DNA of 64,000 nt, from the NCBI GenBank assembly GCA_021432605.1, contig MU271145.1, positions 1,178,001-1,242,000 on the forward strand. Reading direction: 5' to 3'. Numbering within the stretch: the first letter of the stretch is position 1; each line of letters begins with the position of its first letter. The notes beneath the pieces are model-generated. The model was not told the origin of the DNA. It searched no databases and saw nothing but the letters and a program-made list of their open reading frames with translations. The position numbers and the translations under genes were made by a program. Positions 1 through 11,908 of this stretch are shown in pieces. Origin of the DNA: Coniochaeta sp. PMI_546. Taxonomy: Eukaryota; Ascomycota; Sordariomycetes; Coniochaetales; Coniochaetaceae.

Positions 1-366
1 GAGGCTGCGGCAATCCGAACTCTAATGCTAGGCGACGAGGGAGTTGAGAAGGAAGGCGATATCACGGTCAGCAGCACAAAGGGCGCTGTAGGCCATCTTC
101 TCGGAGCTGCAGGTGCTATTGAGTCACTTTTCTGCGTCATGGCTATCTCTCGGGTAAGTCTTTCGATGCGCGGTTGTTCTTGTATTCCAGAGCTAATGTC
201 TTCTTAGAATATCATCCCTCCAACTTTGAACCTGCAGAACCCTAACGTGGGTGCTGACTTTAATTTCGTGCCAGCCAAGGCTCAAGAGAAGAAAGTCAAG
301 GTTGCGCTGTCAAATAGCTTTGGGTTTGGAGGGACAAACGCCAGTCTAGTGTTCTCTGAGTTTTGA
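1..366 (+). CDS. CEM1: Mitochondrial 3-oxoacyl-[ACP] synthase, C-terminal end (partial)
   Basis: Only the last two exons lie in the window (1..153 and 208..366, intron 154..207, phase 0). The protein is open from base 1, so the gene starts upstream. The visible part carries the KAS signature [15 protein letters not shown], which holds the catalytic Lys and His of condensing enzymes, then IPPTLNL after the splice and the C-terminal glycine motif [14 protein letters not shown] just before the stop. This matches single-domain KAS II enzymes of mitochondrial type II fatty acid synthesis (yeast Cem1), which elongate acyl-ACP toward octanoyl-ACP for lipoate. A polyketide synthase is unlikely because the protein ends right after the KS fold. 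The mitochondrial assignment is inferred from family; the targeting end is not visible. Confidence 0.88.
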
Positions 367-823
367 GCTCGCTATGTTGTAATACTACTGTCAAGATATG
401 TACATGTATCAAATAGAAGCATACAAGAGCAAAGTACCGACGCCGCGAGGTTCTGATAAATCACCAAACAGATTGATTTATTCTACATAGTATCGCCCTT
501 TTTCGGTTCAATTCGGGTGCAGGTTATTGTGTGACAACGTGAATTGGGATGGACGGGAGTTGACCAGAAGAGCTAAAATATGAGAGCAGCTCCGTCCTAT
601 GGTGTGGTCGTTGGTGAGGAACTTTAGGTGTGCTCGGTGTAGCTCGATCAAGGTTAAGTGGCCCAAGCTCCTCTCACCCGAGGACACGGCTAGATATCAT
701 CACGTGAGCCCGCGATAGATTGGGCCCCACATGGAATTTTCCGCGCAAAGAGCAGTCATGACGTGCCTCATGTGTAGGTTCCTGATGTCCCTCCGGCTGT
801 TTATTTCACATTGATCCGCCGAA
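367..823. other. Intergenic: CEM1 3' end and CBP3 promoter
   Basis: 457 bases between two genes on the same strand. Holds the CEM1 3' untranslated region and the CBP3 upstream region. No open frame with coding character, repeat or RNA gene was seen. Confidence 0.6.
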
Positions 824-1896
824 ATGGCTTGTCGCGCCTGTCAGAAACCGCTTGAGTTGCTGCCGCGGCTGCCCTCTCTGCGCCGTGGAGCTCGGGACCT
901 TCAGGAGTACCACAATGTGCTGTCCCCGGCAAGCGTCTCCCGTCGATCGAATCGCACCGCTCCCTCTATAACCTCGATACCAGCAAGGAGGTCGCTCCAC
1001 ACGTCACTAGCATCGAGGCAGAAGGAAGCCAAGTCGGCAATGGGCCGACTGCAGGGCGTGCTCGCTGGATCGACGCAATCGTACCTCATCTATGGCGCGA
1101 GCGAGAAGCTATACAAGACGTGCTCTGCGCAGGCCGCCTACTCGATTTCAGAACAGGATAGGAAGGATGGCAAGATTACACTAGGTCCCGATGGGGAGGA
1201 CGTCGGTATCGGGGGCGGGATGTGGCATGACGGTGTGCAGCCCTGTCTTAAACCCAATATCGAAGAACAAATCAACTAATATCAAAAATCAAATTAGACT
1301 TCAAGCTCCTGCCCACCTTCAGCACCTGGTCGCAGGTAACAATGCTGCACCTCTACCTCCTCATCGTCCGCCTCCGCTGTCTTGAGAAAGATGTCTACCA
1401 GAACTGGCAGGCCCAGCTAGTCGACCACTTCTTCCACGAGGCCGAGGAGAAGATGGACCTCCTGCACGGCATGACGGCGCGGTCCATACGGCAGCGCAGC
1501 CTCCAAGACCTCTTCCAGCAGTGGCGCGGCCTGATCCTGGCCTACGACGAAGGGCTTGTCAAGGGCGACGCCGTGCTGGCCTCGGCGGTGTGGCGCAACC
1601 TGTACAAGGGCAAGGAGGATGTCGATCTCCGACACCTGGCCGCTATCGTGAGCTGGATGAGGTTGTGCTTGAAGAACCTGGACAAGATGGCGGACGATGC
1701 TCTGCCGCTGTATGCCGCCGTTGTGTTCAAGCTGCCGGCCACGGCGGAGCTGTCAGTTGTTGACCGCCCGGCGGCAGCAATGCAAGGGGTATACTCAGGA
1801 CCTGCTTCGAAGGGCACAGATCCGGTTCTCGACGACGAGGCCAGGGAGCTACCTGAGGGTCTCAGCAGACCATTGTCGGATTTCTCGAGACCCTAG
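824..1896 (+). CDS. CBP3: Ubiquinol-cytochrome c chaperone CBP3 (UQCC1 family)
   Basis: Two exons, 824..1232 and 1298..1896, joined in phase 1 across a 65-nt intron (donor GTGTGC, branch CTAAT near 1276, acceptor TTAG); 335 aa. The first about 60 residues are Arg/Ser-rich with almost no acidic residues, as in a mitochondrial presequence. The chaperone domain follows: WHDDFKLLPTFSTWSQVT spans the junction, then LHLYLLIVRLRCL, WQAQLVDHFFHEAEEKM and the helices with LAYDEGLVKGDAVLASAVWRNL. In yeast Cbp3 works with Cbp6 at the mitoribosome to bind newly made cytochrome b and feed it into complex III. Length fits fungal homologues. The splice is supported by recovery of the conserved TW-Q-T segment. 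Confidence 0.9.
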
Positions 1897-2057
1897 ATGG
1901 TTAAGGGAGGGTTTGTGGCTGTGAAGCCGCTCAAAACCAAGTCGCAACTGGAGGGCATGCGAACCCAGATGTTTTGTGTACCACTACTGTACTGTATAAA
2001 ACAAAAGTTGTACAATATGCCATAGCATAGAACCGAGTCCTGCCCAGCACAAGGACT

Positions 2058-2748
2058 CTAATCCACCCTCTCCCACATCTGAAACTCATACTCCGTCCCA
2101 CCCTCCTCCTGCACACCGGCAGGCACCTCCTCACCGGTCCAAGCGTCCAGCTGCCCCTTATCCCTCTTCACCCACCCATTCCCCTCCCCCTCGCCCAACC
2201 TCAGCCCGAAATGCGTATCGCACTCAAACTCCCTCATGACCCTGGTCAACAACACCCTCCTCGCCCCCAGCCTGAGCGCAGCATCATATATCTGCGCCCC
2301 GCCAATGACAAACACCCTCCCCACCTCCCCCCGCTCGCTCTTCCCCCTCAGGAACTCGACGGCCTGCTCCAGCGAGCACGCCCGGACGGGCTCCGCATCG
2401 GCATCCCGCGGCCAGGCTGGCGGCGACGCGAAGGACCGGGAGATGACGACGTTCAGCCGGCCCTTGAGTGGTCTGAAGCGCGGGGGGATGCTGTCCCAGG
2501 TTTTGCGGCCCATTATCACTGCGTTTAGGGCCGGGGGTTGAACCTATTTGCCTTCCTGTCAGATGAAGTGAAACGAAAAAAGGAAGAAGAGAGGAGGGAG
2601 GAAAGCTCACGTGAGGCGGTAGTCGCTTGGTTACACGGGCGAAGTAGGCCATTTCTTTCTTGAGTCCTGTCCACGGCAGCGCGCCGTTGAGGCCGATGCC
2701 CATGTCCCGCGTTGCTGCGAGGACGAGCGTTAATTCTAAGGGCATCAT
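2058..2748 (-). CDS. DFR1: Dihydrofolate reductase
   Basis: Minus strand, exon 1 2748..2611, intron 2610..2544 (67 nt), exon 2 2543..2058; 207 aa, the usual size for a fungal DHFR. Visible motifs in order: GIGLNGALPW (Met20-loop region), LKKEMAYFARVT with the folate-binding acid, NAVIMGRKTWDSIP (NADPH and substrate site), LKGRLNVVISRS, VFVIGGAQIY and a C-terminal FECDTHF strand. The acceptor at 2544 is fixed by a stop codon directly upstream in frame and gives HVQPPALNAVIMGRKTW across the junction. The enzyme reduces dihydrofolate to tetrahydrofolate with NADPH for thymidylate and purine synthesis. A large insertion between the VISRS and VIGG strands is usual in fungi. Confidence 0.93.
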
Positions 2749-3060
2749 CTTTGTTTACTGCGACTTCTATTTGTCGAACCAAAATTTGGTTGATTTGATC
2801 TACGTGTATTGATCTTTATTAGGTTAATTGATGGTTTGTTGAGATAGTCCAGATCCAGCGATTGAGCACAGTGCGCACACAGTGACGAGATATCTTCAAC
2901 GCTGCGGAAATACAGTATCCACGCACGAGGGCACTTTTCACACTGTACACTTTCGAGATTCTTGAAGATGGACACCTCCTGTCAACAGGGGCCGTCCGTG
3001 GCAATACAATAATCTAATCCGCCTGCATCTAGATATTATAGCAGTCCTCTGCTCGCTAGC
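2749..3060. other. Intergenic: DFR1 promoter and YPP1 3' side
   Basis: 312 bases between two minus-strand genes. The part next to 2749 is AT-rich and is the likely DFR1 promoter. Short open frames here have no recognisable product. Confidence 0.6.
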
Positions 3061-6000
3061 TCATAGAACATAGCCACCAGCGCCAACACAAGCCCACTCC
3101 CTCACGCCCCGGCCCTCTTCGAGCTCGACACACCACCACAGCACCTCCTTCGCCTTATCCGCCTGTCCGCTCTCCTCATGCGCCCTCGCCAGCGCGAACC
3201 AAGCCTCGGAATAGTTCCAGCCAGTGCCAAGTTTCGTCAGTCCGGACAGCAACCCGTACGCCCTGTCTCTCGCCGCAAGGCGATCGACCAGCGGCAGCGA
3301 TCTAGCCTTGTACGGCGGTGGTAAGGGGCCGTCGTGACTGGCGGATGCCGGTTGGTTCTTGGGTTTGGTGGTGACCAGCCCCAGTGGTCCTACCGGAAAC
3401 CCGATGGCTTCGGCCCGCTGCTTGCTCTTGTGGAAAGGAAGATCATCCGCCAGGGACGCGGCAGCGGCATTTGTGCCCGCCGCGGCCGGGACTGGGCCTG
3501 TCGGAGTATCCATTCCGGGGACAGCCACAGGTGGCAGAAGTACCTCAGTGTATATGTCTAGTAAGATGTTCGAGAGGCCGACAATTGCCGGTGGGTGGTC
3601 CGGATAGTGCGTCAACGCCGTCTCGAACTCCGCCCGTGCTACGTACGGCTGGCCCTTAGCGAGAGACACATTGGCTTTCTGGATACTTGGTTAGCTTCGG
3701 CCTCTCAAGAAGGCAAGAACGGATAGAATGATCAGCAAACTTACTTCAGACCAGTAGTCAGCCCACAATTCCTCCACGCTCTTCTTGTCCGCCCAGCCAG
3801 CATTTTTCACTGACAAGGACAGCACGCCCGCAGCATCACTCGCAACTTCCGCCTCGAGGCCCTGCACCAGCTTCTTGGCCTCGGCTGCAGCACCCTCGGC
3901 ATCTTCATACATGCCTGCCCGGCGGTAGAAGCCGGCCGTCATGAGCCATACCTCGACCAATACAGCAGTCCTCCGCCGCGTATGGAACGCCTCTGAAAAT
4001 TGGATTACCGGCAGCAGCGCCGTATGTGGCTCCAGCTTGCCTACAGATATGCCGGCCAACGGATCAGCAGTTCTGCTATTCCTTGCAGAACCATTCGACG
4101 CGTACGATTCTGACAGTGTCGTTGATCTGTGGCCGCCTGACGGGAAGCGCTTACTTGCCGCCTGGAAGAAGTCATGGTGCGAAGAACTCGTGTCCTCGGA
4201 TGGGGTGAAGTAGCTCTCACTTCCGTCGACAAGCGAAGGCTGACGCGACACGGCACCGCTGCTGACAGCTCGCCTCCTGCTTCCGCTACTCTCTCGCTTC
4301 CGGAGGCTGGCCCGTTTACCCCCTGGCTCGCCTGCTCGAGTCACGCTTGTCGATTTCCGCGAACGTCGACTATCAGCCAGGGTACGGCTGTCGCTAATGA
4401 CCTGTGATATCGGCGCGCCGATAGTGTCGGCCGTGTACGTTGTCTGTGTCGTCTGCGGTCTCGGCGGGACTGCCAGCGCCTTGTCTGCTGGCACAATGCT
4501 CTCCCTGGCCCGACTGTGTCTCTCGGTCCGGCTGCCGAATATGCTGCCCTTGATGCTCCGCAGCGTGCCGGCCGAGCTCTTGGGGGCGTTGCGGGTTTTT
4601 GGAGGCTCGATCGTCACCTTCGGATATGGGACGCCAAAAAGTCTGGAATAAAGCGTCAATAACTCGATGCTGGCATTGACAGCCACCTTTGGGCCCTCAA
4701 GCAGTTCGACGATGGCGAGTTGTGTCATTTTGACTTCGAGTATGCTCTCCTTTTCGAAATCGTCCATGTCGTCCACAACACCACCCGTCGTCTCATCTGC
4801 GACTTTGGATTCCACCTCGTTAAGATGATCGCTCCGGTAGGCGCCGTTTAAGCTCTTGGTACCGAAGAGGACCGAAGGATCCTTGAACTGCTCGAAGGCT
4901 CCTTCGCAAGCCCTGGCAGCCATGATGTAATCCTGTCTTGCACTCAGCATCAACGACAGGAGGTGCCACAAGGGTACGAGCGACCGTTCCCGCCAGTAGA
5001 GCCCGTGGTACAGATCGTACTCTGTCTCGGAGGGTTTCTCAGCTAGCAGCGCCGTTTTCACCAGCTCAATAGCTACGGCCAATTCTCTCTGCTCGGCTAA
5101 CAGCAGTCCTAGTGCAAAAACACCCCTTATATCTGCGCTTCTGCCGAATTCGCTGGACAACGACTTCCGCAGGCATTGTATGGCCTTCTTTTGGAGATCG
5201 GTCCGCGACACTGAGTCAAAAGTGAGCCGCGCCCACTGTGCATGAGCAAGTCCCATGGCCTGCCAGCACAATGCCAGAACCGCAGGTCCGACTGGCACGT
5301 GGAGGGCTGATTGAGGTCCATTTTCTGTGCCGGGACTCGGTCCTTCTTCTTGGATCGACCCGGGTTTCCTCAGGTGTTCGAGCATATGTTCAAGCTCGCC
5401 TGCCAAAGCCCGGGCTTTTTCGGCAGCCTGCCGGTCACCGTAGCGACAGAGGGCCAGGATGCATGAGGAAATCGTCTCCAGAACCGTCTCGTCATCGTCA
5501 AGACTCGGTTCTGGTTTGCCGGTCTTCTCCACCCTAGCTTTCCCTCTTTTGACGAGGTCCAAGTACGAGTCGAACGCCCTGAACGCAAGATCGAATTCTG
5601 CAACTGCGAGGTGAACAGTGAAGAGATACCGTAGGATGGCCGTTGAGTGGAACGTTTTCGTGGCGGCGCGGTACAGGATGTCCAGTACTCCGCGACTCAG
5701 AGACTCCTTCCCACCTTGTCCGAGGTCCTGGTCTCGCCATCCCCGTCCGGTCAATATCCTCCAGTTCTCCACAACCAACTCCGCGAAGCGTTCGACCTCC
5801 TCCCGCTCTTCCTCTGCGCGTGGAAATTTGGTCTCGTTGAGCAGCAGAATCTCATACTTGGCTTCGATTTTCTTGAGCTCCATCCGAAGTTGAGCTCTGG
5901 CAGAAGACTCGTTGTTCAGAGGCGCATAGCCCGTAGGAAAAGGCAAGTCCTGCTTGAGAATCTCCGAAATGACGTCGTAGTATGCGAGCCATATACGCCT

Positions 6001-6888
6001 CCGCGGGACGAAGCCAGGAATGCCGGACCCTCCAGAGACGGAGGCTCCCTGCGATTCCCAATATTTGGCCCAGGAACGGAAGCAAGCCAAGCAATTTGGA
6101 TCTGTGAGTATTTCTTCGTGTTCGTCGAGCGTCTGGCTGAAGAGCATGCAGTATTCGGTAAGGAACAGCTCCGCCCAGTATCGTAGCTGCCTCTTGTTTG
6201 GATTGCTGGTCCATATGCCAGAGAGAGTGAGCAATGCCGAGTTGCACCGGCCGAGGGCTTCCGTCCGCAGTCCACCCCGCGTCAAGCAGTTCGCTTTGAG
6301 GTAGGCCGCCTTCAATGCGCAGACCTTTGACCAGTCTAGGACAGGGCCAGCTGACTCGAGGTTGGCATAGCTCTGATCCGTGGGCAACCTGGTTGCTGCA
6401 ATATCGTATTCTCCTGCTACCCAGTGCAGCCAACCGAGGCAGACTTGGGCATGGAACTTATCCTCGGGGTAGTTGGTCTCTTGTTCGATCGCGGCGAGAA
6501 GCTCCGGTGTGCGCTCCAAAAAATCCTTGTCGAGTGGTTGGGCAGCAGCGGTTCTTGGTCTGATGGCAGGTGCAAGCTTTGCTATGGCACACTCCGTCTC
6601 TGCTGTCAGGGCAAGACCTAGTGCACAGTAATGTTCAGCTCGGTCTGTAGCTGTGAAGCCTCTCAAGGCAATTTCGGGCCTTACATGATCGATCAGGGGC
6701 ATGTTTTCGTATCTTGCGGACGAGTTCGGGGACGGCATCCCAATTGCCCTCGCAGCGAGCATCGTCAAGCAGCTGTAGGTAATGGAGCGCTTTGGTGGCA
6801 GAAGGCTGCAATCAGGTAGAAGACAGTCAGTTGCTGTGCGAGAGAAGCACCAGGACAGAGGGGAGGCACAAGGGTATCTTACACTCAT
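3061..6888 (-). CDS. YPP1: TPR cargo-transport / PI4-kinase complex protein YPP1 (TTC7 family)
   Basis: Four exons on the minus strand: 6888..6883 (coding only Met-Ser), 6805..6685, 6617..3745 and 3678..3061; introns of 77, 67 and 66 nt with GTAAGA, GTAAGG and GTAAGT donors; 1205 aa. Joining gives MSPSATKALHYLQLLDDA, then NWDAVPELVRKIRKHAPDRSC running into LALTAETECAIAKL, the N-terminal signature of fungal Ypp1. Helical TPR-like repeats follow, with a Ser/Arg-rich linker in the third quarter and C-terminal TPRs (FETALTHYPDHPPAIVGL, WFALARAHEESGQADKAKEV). In yeast Ypp1 bridges Efr3 and the PI4-kinase Stt4 at plasma-membrane patches. An upstream in-frame ATG at 6918 would add ten residues; the inner start was preferred because it resembles the family. 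Confidence 0.88.
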
Positions 6889-7567
6889 CTTTTCTGGCGA
6901 TGGTGCGGCGCACGCCAAAAGGAGACTTTGGAGGGGGGTTTACAATTCAAGCAAAAAATCACATGTGAAGTGGCATCGTTGGAGGGACGGGCGGGTATCA
7001 AAAAAATGAAGCAATCTGGTAAATGCGCTGGTCAGAGGCTCGAACAAGAATAACACAACGCACTTGTTGTAGAAATCACGCTGTCGTACTCTGTTGGCCG
7101 GAGATCAGGGAGATTCCAACCTTTTGAGGAGGCGGAAGGAGCAGTGACGATGATGTCGCGGTCAAGATCTCCAATTGGGAAGGCACAAGGGAAGACGTGG
7201 TATTGGCTGGACCTTCCCGCAACAGGGAATCGGCAGTTGCAGGGGTCAATTTTAATGTGGAGATCAGCAAGCTTTAGTAAACTCCGTCTTCTGTGTACAC
7301 ACACAAGTACGTATACTGCCATAGTAAAGTACCAGGTAAGGTAAGGTAGGACGTTGTACCAAGTACATACACTAATACTCCACTCTCATGGAGGAGGGAA
7401 ACCCTTCAGTGAAAGCTTAAATTTTATATATAGTCGAAATTTCTGTATGTATATTTCCAGCTGTTGAGTCTGGGCTCTTGCTATGCTCACTTCTGAGATA
7501 ATCTAGAGTGCCGGACATTGGAAAGCTGACTTTTCGGCTAGATCAAGTATTATTATCCAGATACACA
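6889..7567. promoter_or_regulatory. Divergent promoter region YPP1 / RIX1
   Basis: 679 bases between divergent start codons. Contains a tandem GGTAAGGTAAGGTAGG block near 7335-7350 and a TATA-like AATTTTATATATAG at about 7420-7433, upstream of RIX1. No coding potential recognised. Regulatory role is inferred from position only. Confidence 0.45.
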
Positions 7568-9916
7568 ATGTCTCTCCCTCCTCTCCCGCCAGACCTTCGT
7601 GTTCTGTGCCGGCGACTTGCCTCCACCAGCCCAGATGATCTCCCCCGACTGTGTCCTATACTTGTCAACCACGTCTTACGGTGTGGACCGGTGCTGTCAG
7701 CTCCTCACGAGCCGAAAACAAAAGATAGTAGCTCAGATGTCACTGTGCACGTCCACAAGCTGAAGACCCAGATCAACACTCTCCTGAACGGGAAAAGTAA
7801 CAATGGCCGCTTTACCGCGGTCGTTCTCATCAAGGCCATGGTCGATGTTGGCGGATGGGAGTGCCTACGGCTCTCTGAGCCCTGGGTCCGTGGTCTCTTG
7901 TCCATCATACAGGTGCGTCACTCACAACTGACTGATTCATGTGAGTCTTGATCGCTAACACGCTCTCTACAGAGACCTGGGCCTACCGCAATGAAGGAGC
8001 TCGCCATAGTGACTGTAACGAGGATCTACTCGCTGCTCCACGGCTACCAGACGCTAGTCAGGGAGATTGCCTCGCCGACTATCCCCTCCTTCGTCAACGC
8101 TTGTCTGCAGCTCATCAAGCCCCCTGCCTCTGGCCAACCCCTGAAGCTTCCGACCACGACCGTTGAGACTGTAGTCTCTGCGCTCGCAACTCTTGTTCCG
8201 CTGTACCCAACTACCCTACGGCCTTTCAACGCGCAGATCCGCACAGCCATCCGGGGCTATGTTGCGCCTACCTCCTCTGACGACATTGTCGCACCGCAGC
8301 CCTTGAGGCATGCTTCTCGCCGTCTTCTCATCTCGTTGCCCTACACTGCGCCTAAGAATGGCAGCTCTGAAGAGTGGGCAAAGGCTGTCGATACTTACAT
8401 CAAGGACTGCCATAGCACAGCGGACCAGGTCTTCCGAGCCGTCAACGAATCGTGGGAGTCAACTGTAGGCTATGTCCCGGGTAACGTCAGCTACGACGGA
8501 GAGCCGAGCGGCGGTGGTTCAGCAGCCGAAGAGCTTCCTGCCTGGTCTGGTGTCCCGGCGGGTGCCGCGAGGCTCTCAGGGCTGATGCAACTTCTCGCCG
8601 ACTTCTTCCGCAGTCCGACCAAGTCGCCCGTAGCTGTGCCCCTTGGGTCCCTAATGGACCTGGTCATGAGAATCGCATCTGTCGTTCCTCCCGGTGCAGG
8701 GAGGGAAGACCGGATCCAGCTGAACGCTTCTATTGGGAGAGAAGAGAAGGACGAGCTGTGGACTGCACTCCCCGATATCCACGTCGCTGTACTGGAGCTG
8801 TTGTTGGCCATGGTCAACAGGCTGGGCCCAAGCATCACATCACTAGCGCGGGATATTCTCGATCACACTGTCCGCATTTCCAAGACTATCGCACACGTAC
8901 CGTCGGCTCGGGAAGTGGTCTATACACTAGCCCAAGAGCTCCTCTCACTGATAGGCCCAACCTTGGACAAGCTAGCCGTCGACGCCCTCGCTCCGCTTGT
9001 CCAGTCCTGCTGCCGTGACCTGCTAGAATCGGCAGGCTATCTCCAAGACACGGCCAGACCAGCCGAGTCCAAAACCTCCAACGGACCCAACAAGAAACCC
9101 CAATCGGCCGGAAACGCCGACGCCTTCCTCAATCCCAGAGCAGACAACACCGCCTCCCCCATCTCCTACAGCTCATCCCACCTAACAATCGCAAGCGCCC
9201 TCCTCTCCTCCTTCCTCTCGCACCTGCCCCAGTCCCATCTGTCCCCGGACTCGCGCGGCCTGATCGACCGCACCGCCATCCTGACGGCCGACAAGCGCGC
9301 CATGCTCGCGAGCTGCCTGCACCCGTACAAGGACAGCAACGGCCGCTACTACGCGAGCGTGATACCCTTCCTGACGCGCGCCTTCCCGCGCGACCAGGAG
9401 GTCGAGGTCCTGCGCAGCAACCTGCGGGCTGCCAGGGGCGGGGCCGCGTCGACCGAGACGATGTGGGAGCCGCAGAGCGGGATCGAGGAGATGCTCAAGG
9501 AACAGGAGAAGGAGGGGGAGGAGCAGACATTTGCGGGTCTGAGTTGGGGCACGACCGTGGGCAAGGAGGATGGGGTTGAGGGAAGGGAGGAGAGCAGCAG
9601 GATCGCGCCGTTTGTGCCGCATGCTATGGAGATTGATACGCCGTTTGTGACTGGGGCGTTTGGGAAGACGACGGTCGTGGAGGAGACTGTTGTGGCGGTG
9701 TCGTCTGAACAGACGCCGATGTCGCCTCTGAAGAGGAAGGGCGATGAGCTCGATTCTGGAAAGGCGAAGAAGGTGGAGGCGGAACCGGTTCAGGCCGGTG
9801 AGGATGAGGGCGACAGTGATAGTGATGAAGGGAGCATCCAGATCGACATGACCATGGACGATGACGAGGAGGATGAGGAAGACGAAGATGGAGAGGAGAA
9901 TGCAGATGGATCATGA
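7568..9916 (+). CDS. RIX1: Pre-rRNA-processing protein RIX1
   Basis: Exons 7568..7912 and 7973..9916, phase 0, intron 60 nt (GTGCGT donor, CTACAG acceptor); 762 aa. The N-terminus LPPDLRVLCRRLASTS followed by LPRLCPILVNHVLRCG, HKLKTQINTLLN and the helical stretch WECLRLSEPWVRGLLSIIQ is the Rix1/PELP1 family domain. The rest is an alpha-solenoid, then a basic/acidic tail with SPLKRKGDELDSGKAKK and a long Asp/Glu run ending in GEENADGS. Rix1 with Ipi1 and Ipi3 recruits the Rea1 ATPase to pre-60S particles for ITS2 processing and export; the acidic tail is typical of pre-ribosomal factors. The start is the first ATG in the exon. Confidence 0.88.
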
Positions 9917-10344
9917 GTCCCCCAACATGTAGTTGAAGATATAACAAGGCACTTTATGGATTCACCGGACCCTGAGTATGTACATTCCAGTTGTCCTGCT
10001 GCGGCGCATCCAGGGGGTAGTAATGATAGATCTGGCCCCTTCCAAAGTTGCTACAGCAGGGCCTGTGTCCTGTACCATCTGTTGTCTTCCACGAGGGGCG
10101 GAGGACTACCTTTATCCAGTCTCCTACCACTGCCGTAAATGCTAGCAAATATCACCGCCAAACAATGTCTGAGCCGTACCGCAAACTCCCCGTCTCTGAA
10201 TGCCACCAGACCGTTTTTTCCTCCTATCGAAAATCAAGCCATCCAGCACCCAATCGACCTCAGTACGCCCAAGTTCAATTCCATATATATATAAAACAAA
10301 CACCCACCGAAGTCCCAAAGAACACCACTTCTCCCTCAGTTCCA
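9917..10344. other. Convergent 3' intergenic region (RIX1 / WW protein)
   Basis: 428 bases between two convergent genes. Contains an AT-rich TATATATATAAAAC stretch near 10284-10298. Probably the two 3' untranslated regions; nothing else seen. Confidence 0.55.
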
Positions 10345-11370
10345 TCAATCCCTCAACCAAGCGCGCCGCTTCTCCTCCTTCCTCGCCCTCCTCTTCTCCT
10401 TGTACGCCTTCAGCTCCGCCTTGCTGGGCTTCTTCCCGCTCCTCTCGGCCTTGAGGCTGCGCCCGTCGAACTCGTTGGCGGCGGCGTCCACGTCGAAAAA
10501 GTTGTTCAGCTGCCTCCGGCTCTTGGCCTCGTCGCTGTGCCTCTCGGGGCCCTGGTCGGCTTGCTGCCACGCGCCCGTGTGGCGGTTGAAGAACCCCGCC
10601 GTCCCGACCTCGGACATCACCTCGCCGCCGGCGACGCCGGGGATGAGGAGCGGGGCGGGAGGGGGTTCGTCCGCCGCGCGGGCGGCCTGGGCGTACCAGG
10701 CGTTCGGGTCGTAGTCGCCGTGGATGGCTGGGTTGTACCCGCCTGCCACGGAGGTCGGGTCGCTTATCACCTGGCCCGGGGCTACGGCTATCGGGGTCGG
10801 GCCGGATGCGGCTGCTGCTGCTCCCGGGGCGGCGCCGCTGTGGTAGCCTGGTTGGAGGCGCGGGTTGTTTTCTTGCCAGACTTGGGTGAAGCGGTTGTAG
10901 AACCAGTAGGAGCTTGTGGAGGCGTTCCAGTGGTACTCCCAGCCGTCGTCTTCGGGTTGGGGAGCAGGTGCTGGATCGGCGGGTAGGGGTGGTCCTGAGG
11001 GTGTGGATTGGCCTGGGATGGGTTCGCTTGGGAGGGGAGGGTTTGAGTTGGTTGCTTGTGAGGAGGGGAGCTCGTTCGGAAGGGGTGGTGGTGCAGAATG
11101 CGTTGGGTCCTCTCGGTCTGCGGTGGAAGGGTCGGCTTGATTTGAGGGACCAGCTTCCTCGGAATCTTGCCTTTCTGCGGCGTCTCTCTCGGTCGATGTC
11201 GGCGACGTGACGGAGCTTACTGGCGACTCTGATCTGGCTGGCGGAGCCGATTTTTGTCTGTCTTTGCTCTCGGATGTCTCGTGCTCCGGACTTCTCGGTG
11301 GAGCCTCAGCATTTGTAGACACCGAAGCAGGTGCCGGCTCGGCCTTGGGCTCGTCCTGGTTCGTTGTCAT
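10345..11370 (-). CDS. WW-domain protein
   Basis: Single exon, 341 aa. Residues 1-140 are low complexity, rich in Ser, Pro, Glu and Ala, and likely disordered. A WW domain lies at about 141-172: DDGWEYHWNASTSSYWFYN then TQVWQENNP, with the two signature Trp residues at 144 and 165 and the closing Pro at 170. WW domains bind Pro-rich ligands. The C-terminus has a conserved block with LNNFFDVDAAANEF and a very basic Lys/Arg helix ending EEKRRAWLRD, as in nuclear or RNA-related proteins. I know no characterised orthologue with certainty, so a role in splicing or transcription is only inference. Start is the first ATG; upstream bases are in promoter-like sequence shared with VPS18. Confidence 0.82.
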   Translation of the reverse strand: MTTNQDEPKAEPAPASVSTNAEAPPRSPEHETSESKDRQKSAPPARSESPVSSVTSPTSTERDAAERQDSEEAGPSNQADPSTADREDPTHSAPPPLPNELPSSQATNSNPPLPSEPIPGQSTPSGPPLPADPAPAPQPEDDGWEYHWNASTSSYWFYNRFTQVWQENNPRLQPGYHSGAAPGAAAAASGPTPIAVAPGQVISDPTSVAGGYNPAIHGDYDPNAWYAQAARAADEPPPAPLLIPGVAGGEVMSEVGTAGFFNRHTGAWQQADQGPERHSDEAKSRRQLNNFFDVDAAANEFDGRSLKAERSGKKPSKAELKAYKEKRRARKEEKRRAWLRD

Positions 11371-11908
11371 TGTGAGATGTGAGATGATATCGCGATATCG
11401 AGATGGAGAGGTTCTCTAGAAGACGTCGAGGCCGTGGAAGGGAAGAGATTCAGTGCATAATTTGTTAGACAGCACTGTGGCACAAAGGAAAGAAGAGAGT
11501 AAGTGAGTATCCTGAATGTCGCCCGTCACAAGAGCAATGAGTCTTTGATCGAGAGAGAGAGAGAGAGTCAGAATCCTTAAAATCGATGAGGATGGAACCG
11601 AGAACAGTATTCGGCGCATAACAAGTCCATGATTTTCCGGCGATGGCTCCCATTGGCCACAGTGGGGTCGCAACATGCACTGCACTGCACCAGAAGGGGA
11701 GCTACCCTATAATACAGTGCCTAACCTTGTAGACTGACGTACATATCACACAGCAGTAAGGTAAGGTAGCTCAGACCTGCAAGACCTCATCATCAACTGG
11801 CACCAGCTTCGTGAGCTCTGGCACTCAATAGGTACCTTACTCAACACGCTTCTCGTTTCAACATGAGTAGTCCCTACCGCCAATGACCCACGACTCTATG
11901 AGAAGAAG
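11371..11908. promoter_or_regulatory. Divergent promoter region WW protein / VPS18
   Basis: 538 bases between divergent starts. Holds a (GA)n microsatellite at 11551-11567, a CAGTAAGGTAAGGTAGC block at about 11754-11770 and an AGGTACCTTAC at about 11830-11840. These last two resemble motifs in other promoters of the window. No coding potential seen. Confidence 0.45.
11551..11567. repeat. (GA)n microsatellite
   Basis: About 8.5 copies of the GA dinucleotide in the shared upstream region of the WW-domain gene and VPS18. Pyrimidine/purine tracts of this sort are common in fungal promoters and leaders. Confidence 0.9.

Noticed and set aside
1-366. Start of a polyketide synthase cluster
   Set aside because: The ketosynthase ends directly after its C-terminal motif, there are no further PKS domains, and neighbours are housekeeping genes.
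6645-6684. 40-nt intron in YPP1
   Set aside because: The 67-nt alternative (6618..6684) recovers the conserved HAPDRSC-LALTAETECA junction and is of normal length.
10048-10986. 312-codon plus-strand frame opposite the WW-domain gene
   Set aside because: Antisense shadow of a GC-rich gene; low-complexity Leu/Pro/Val translation with no domain.
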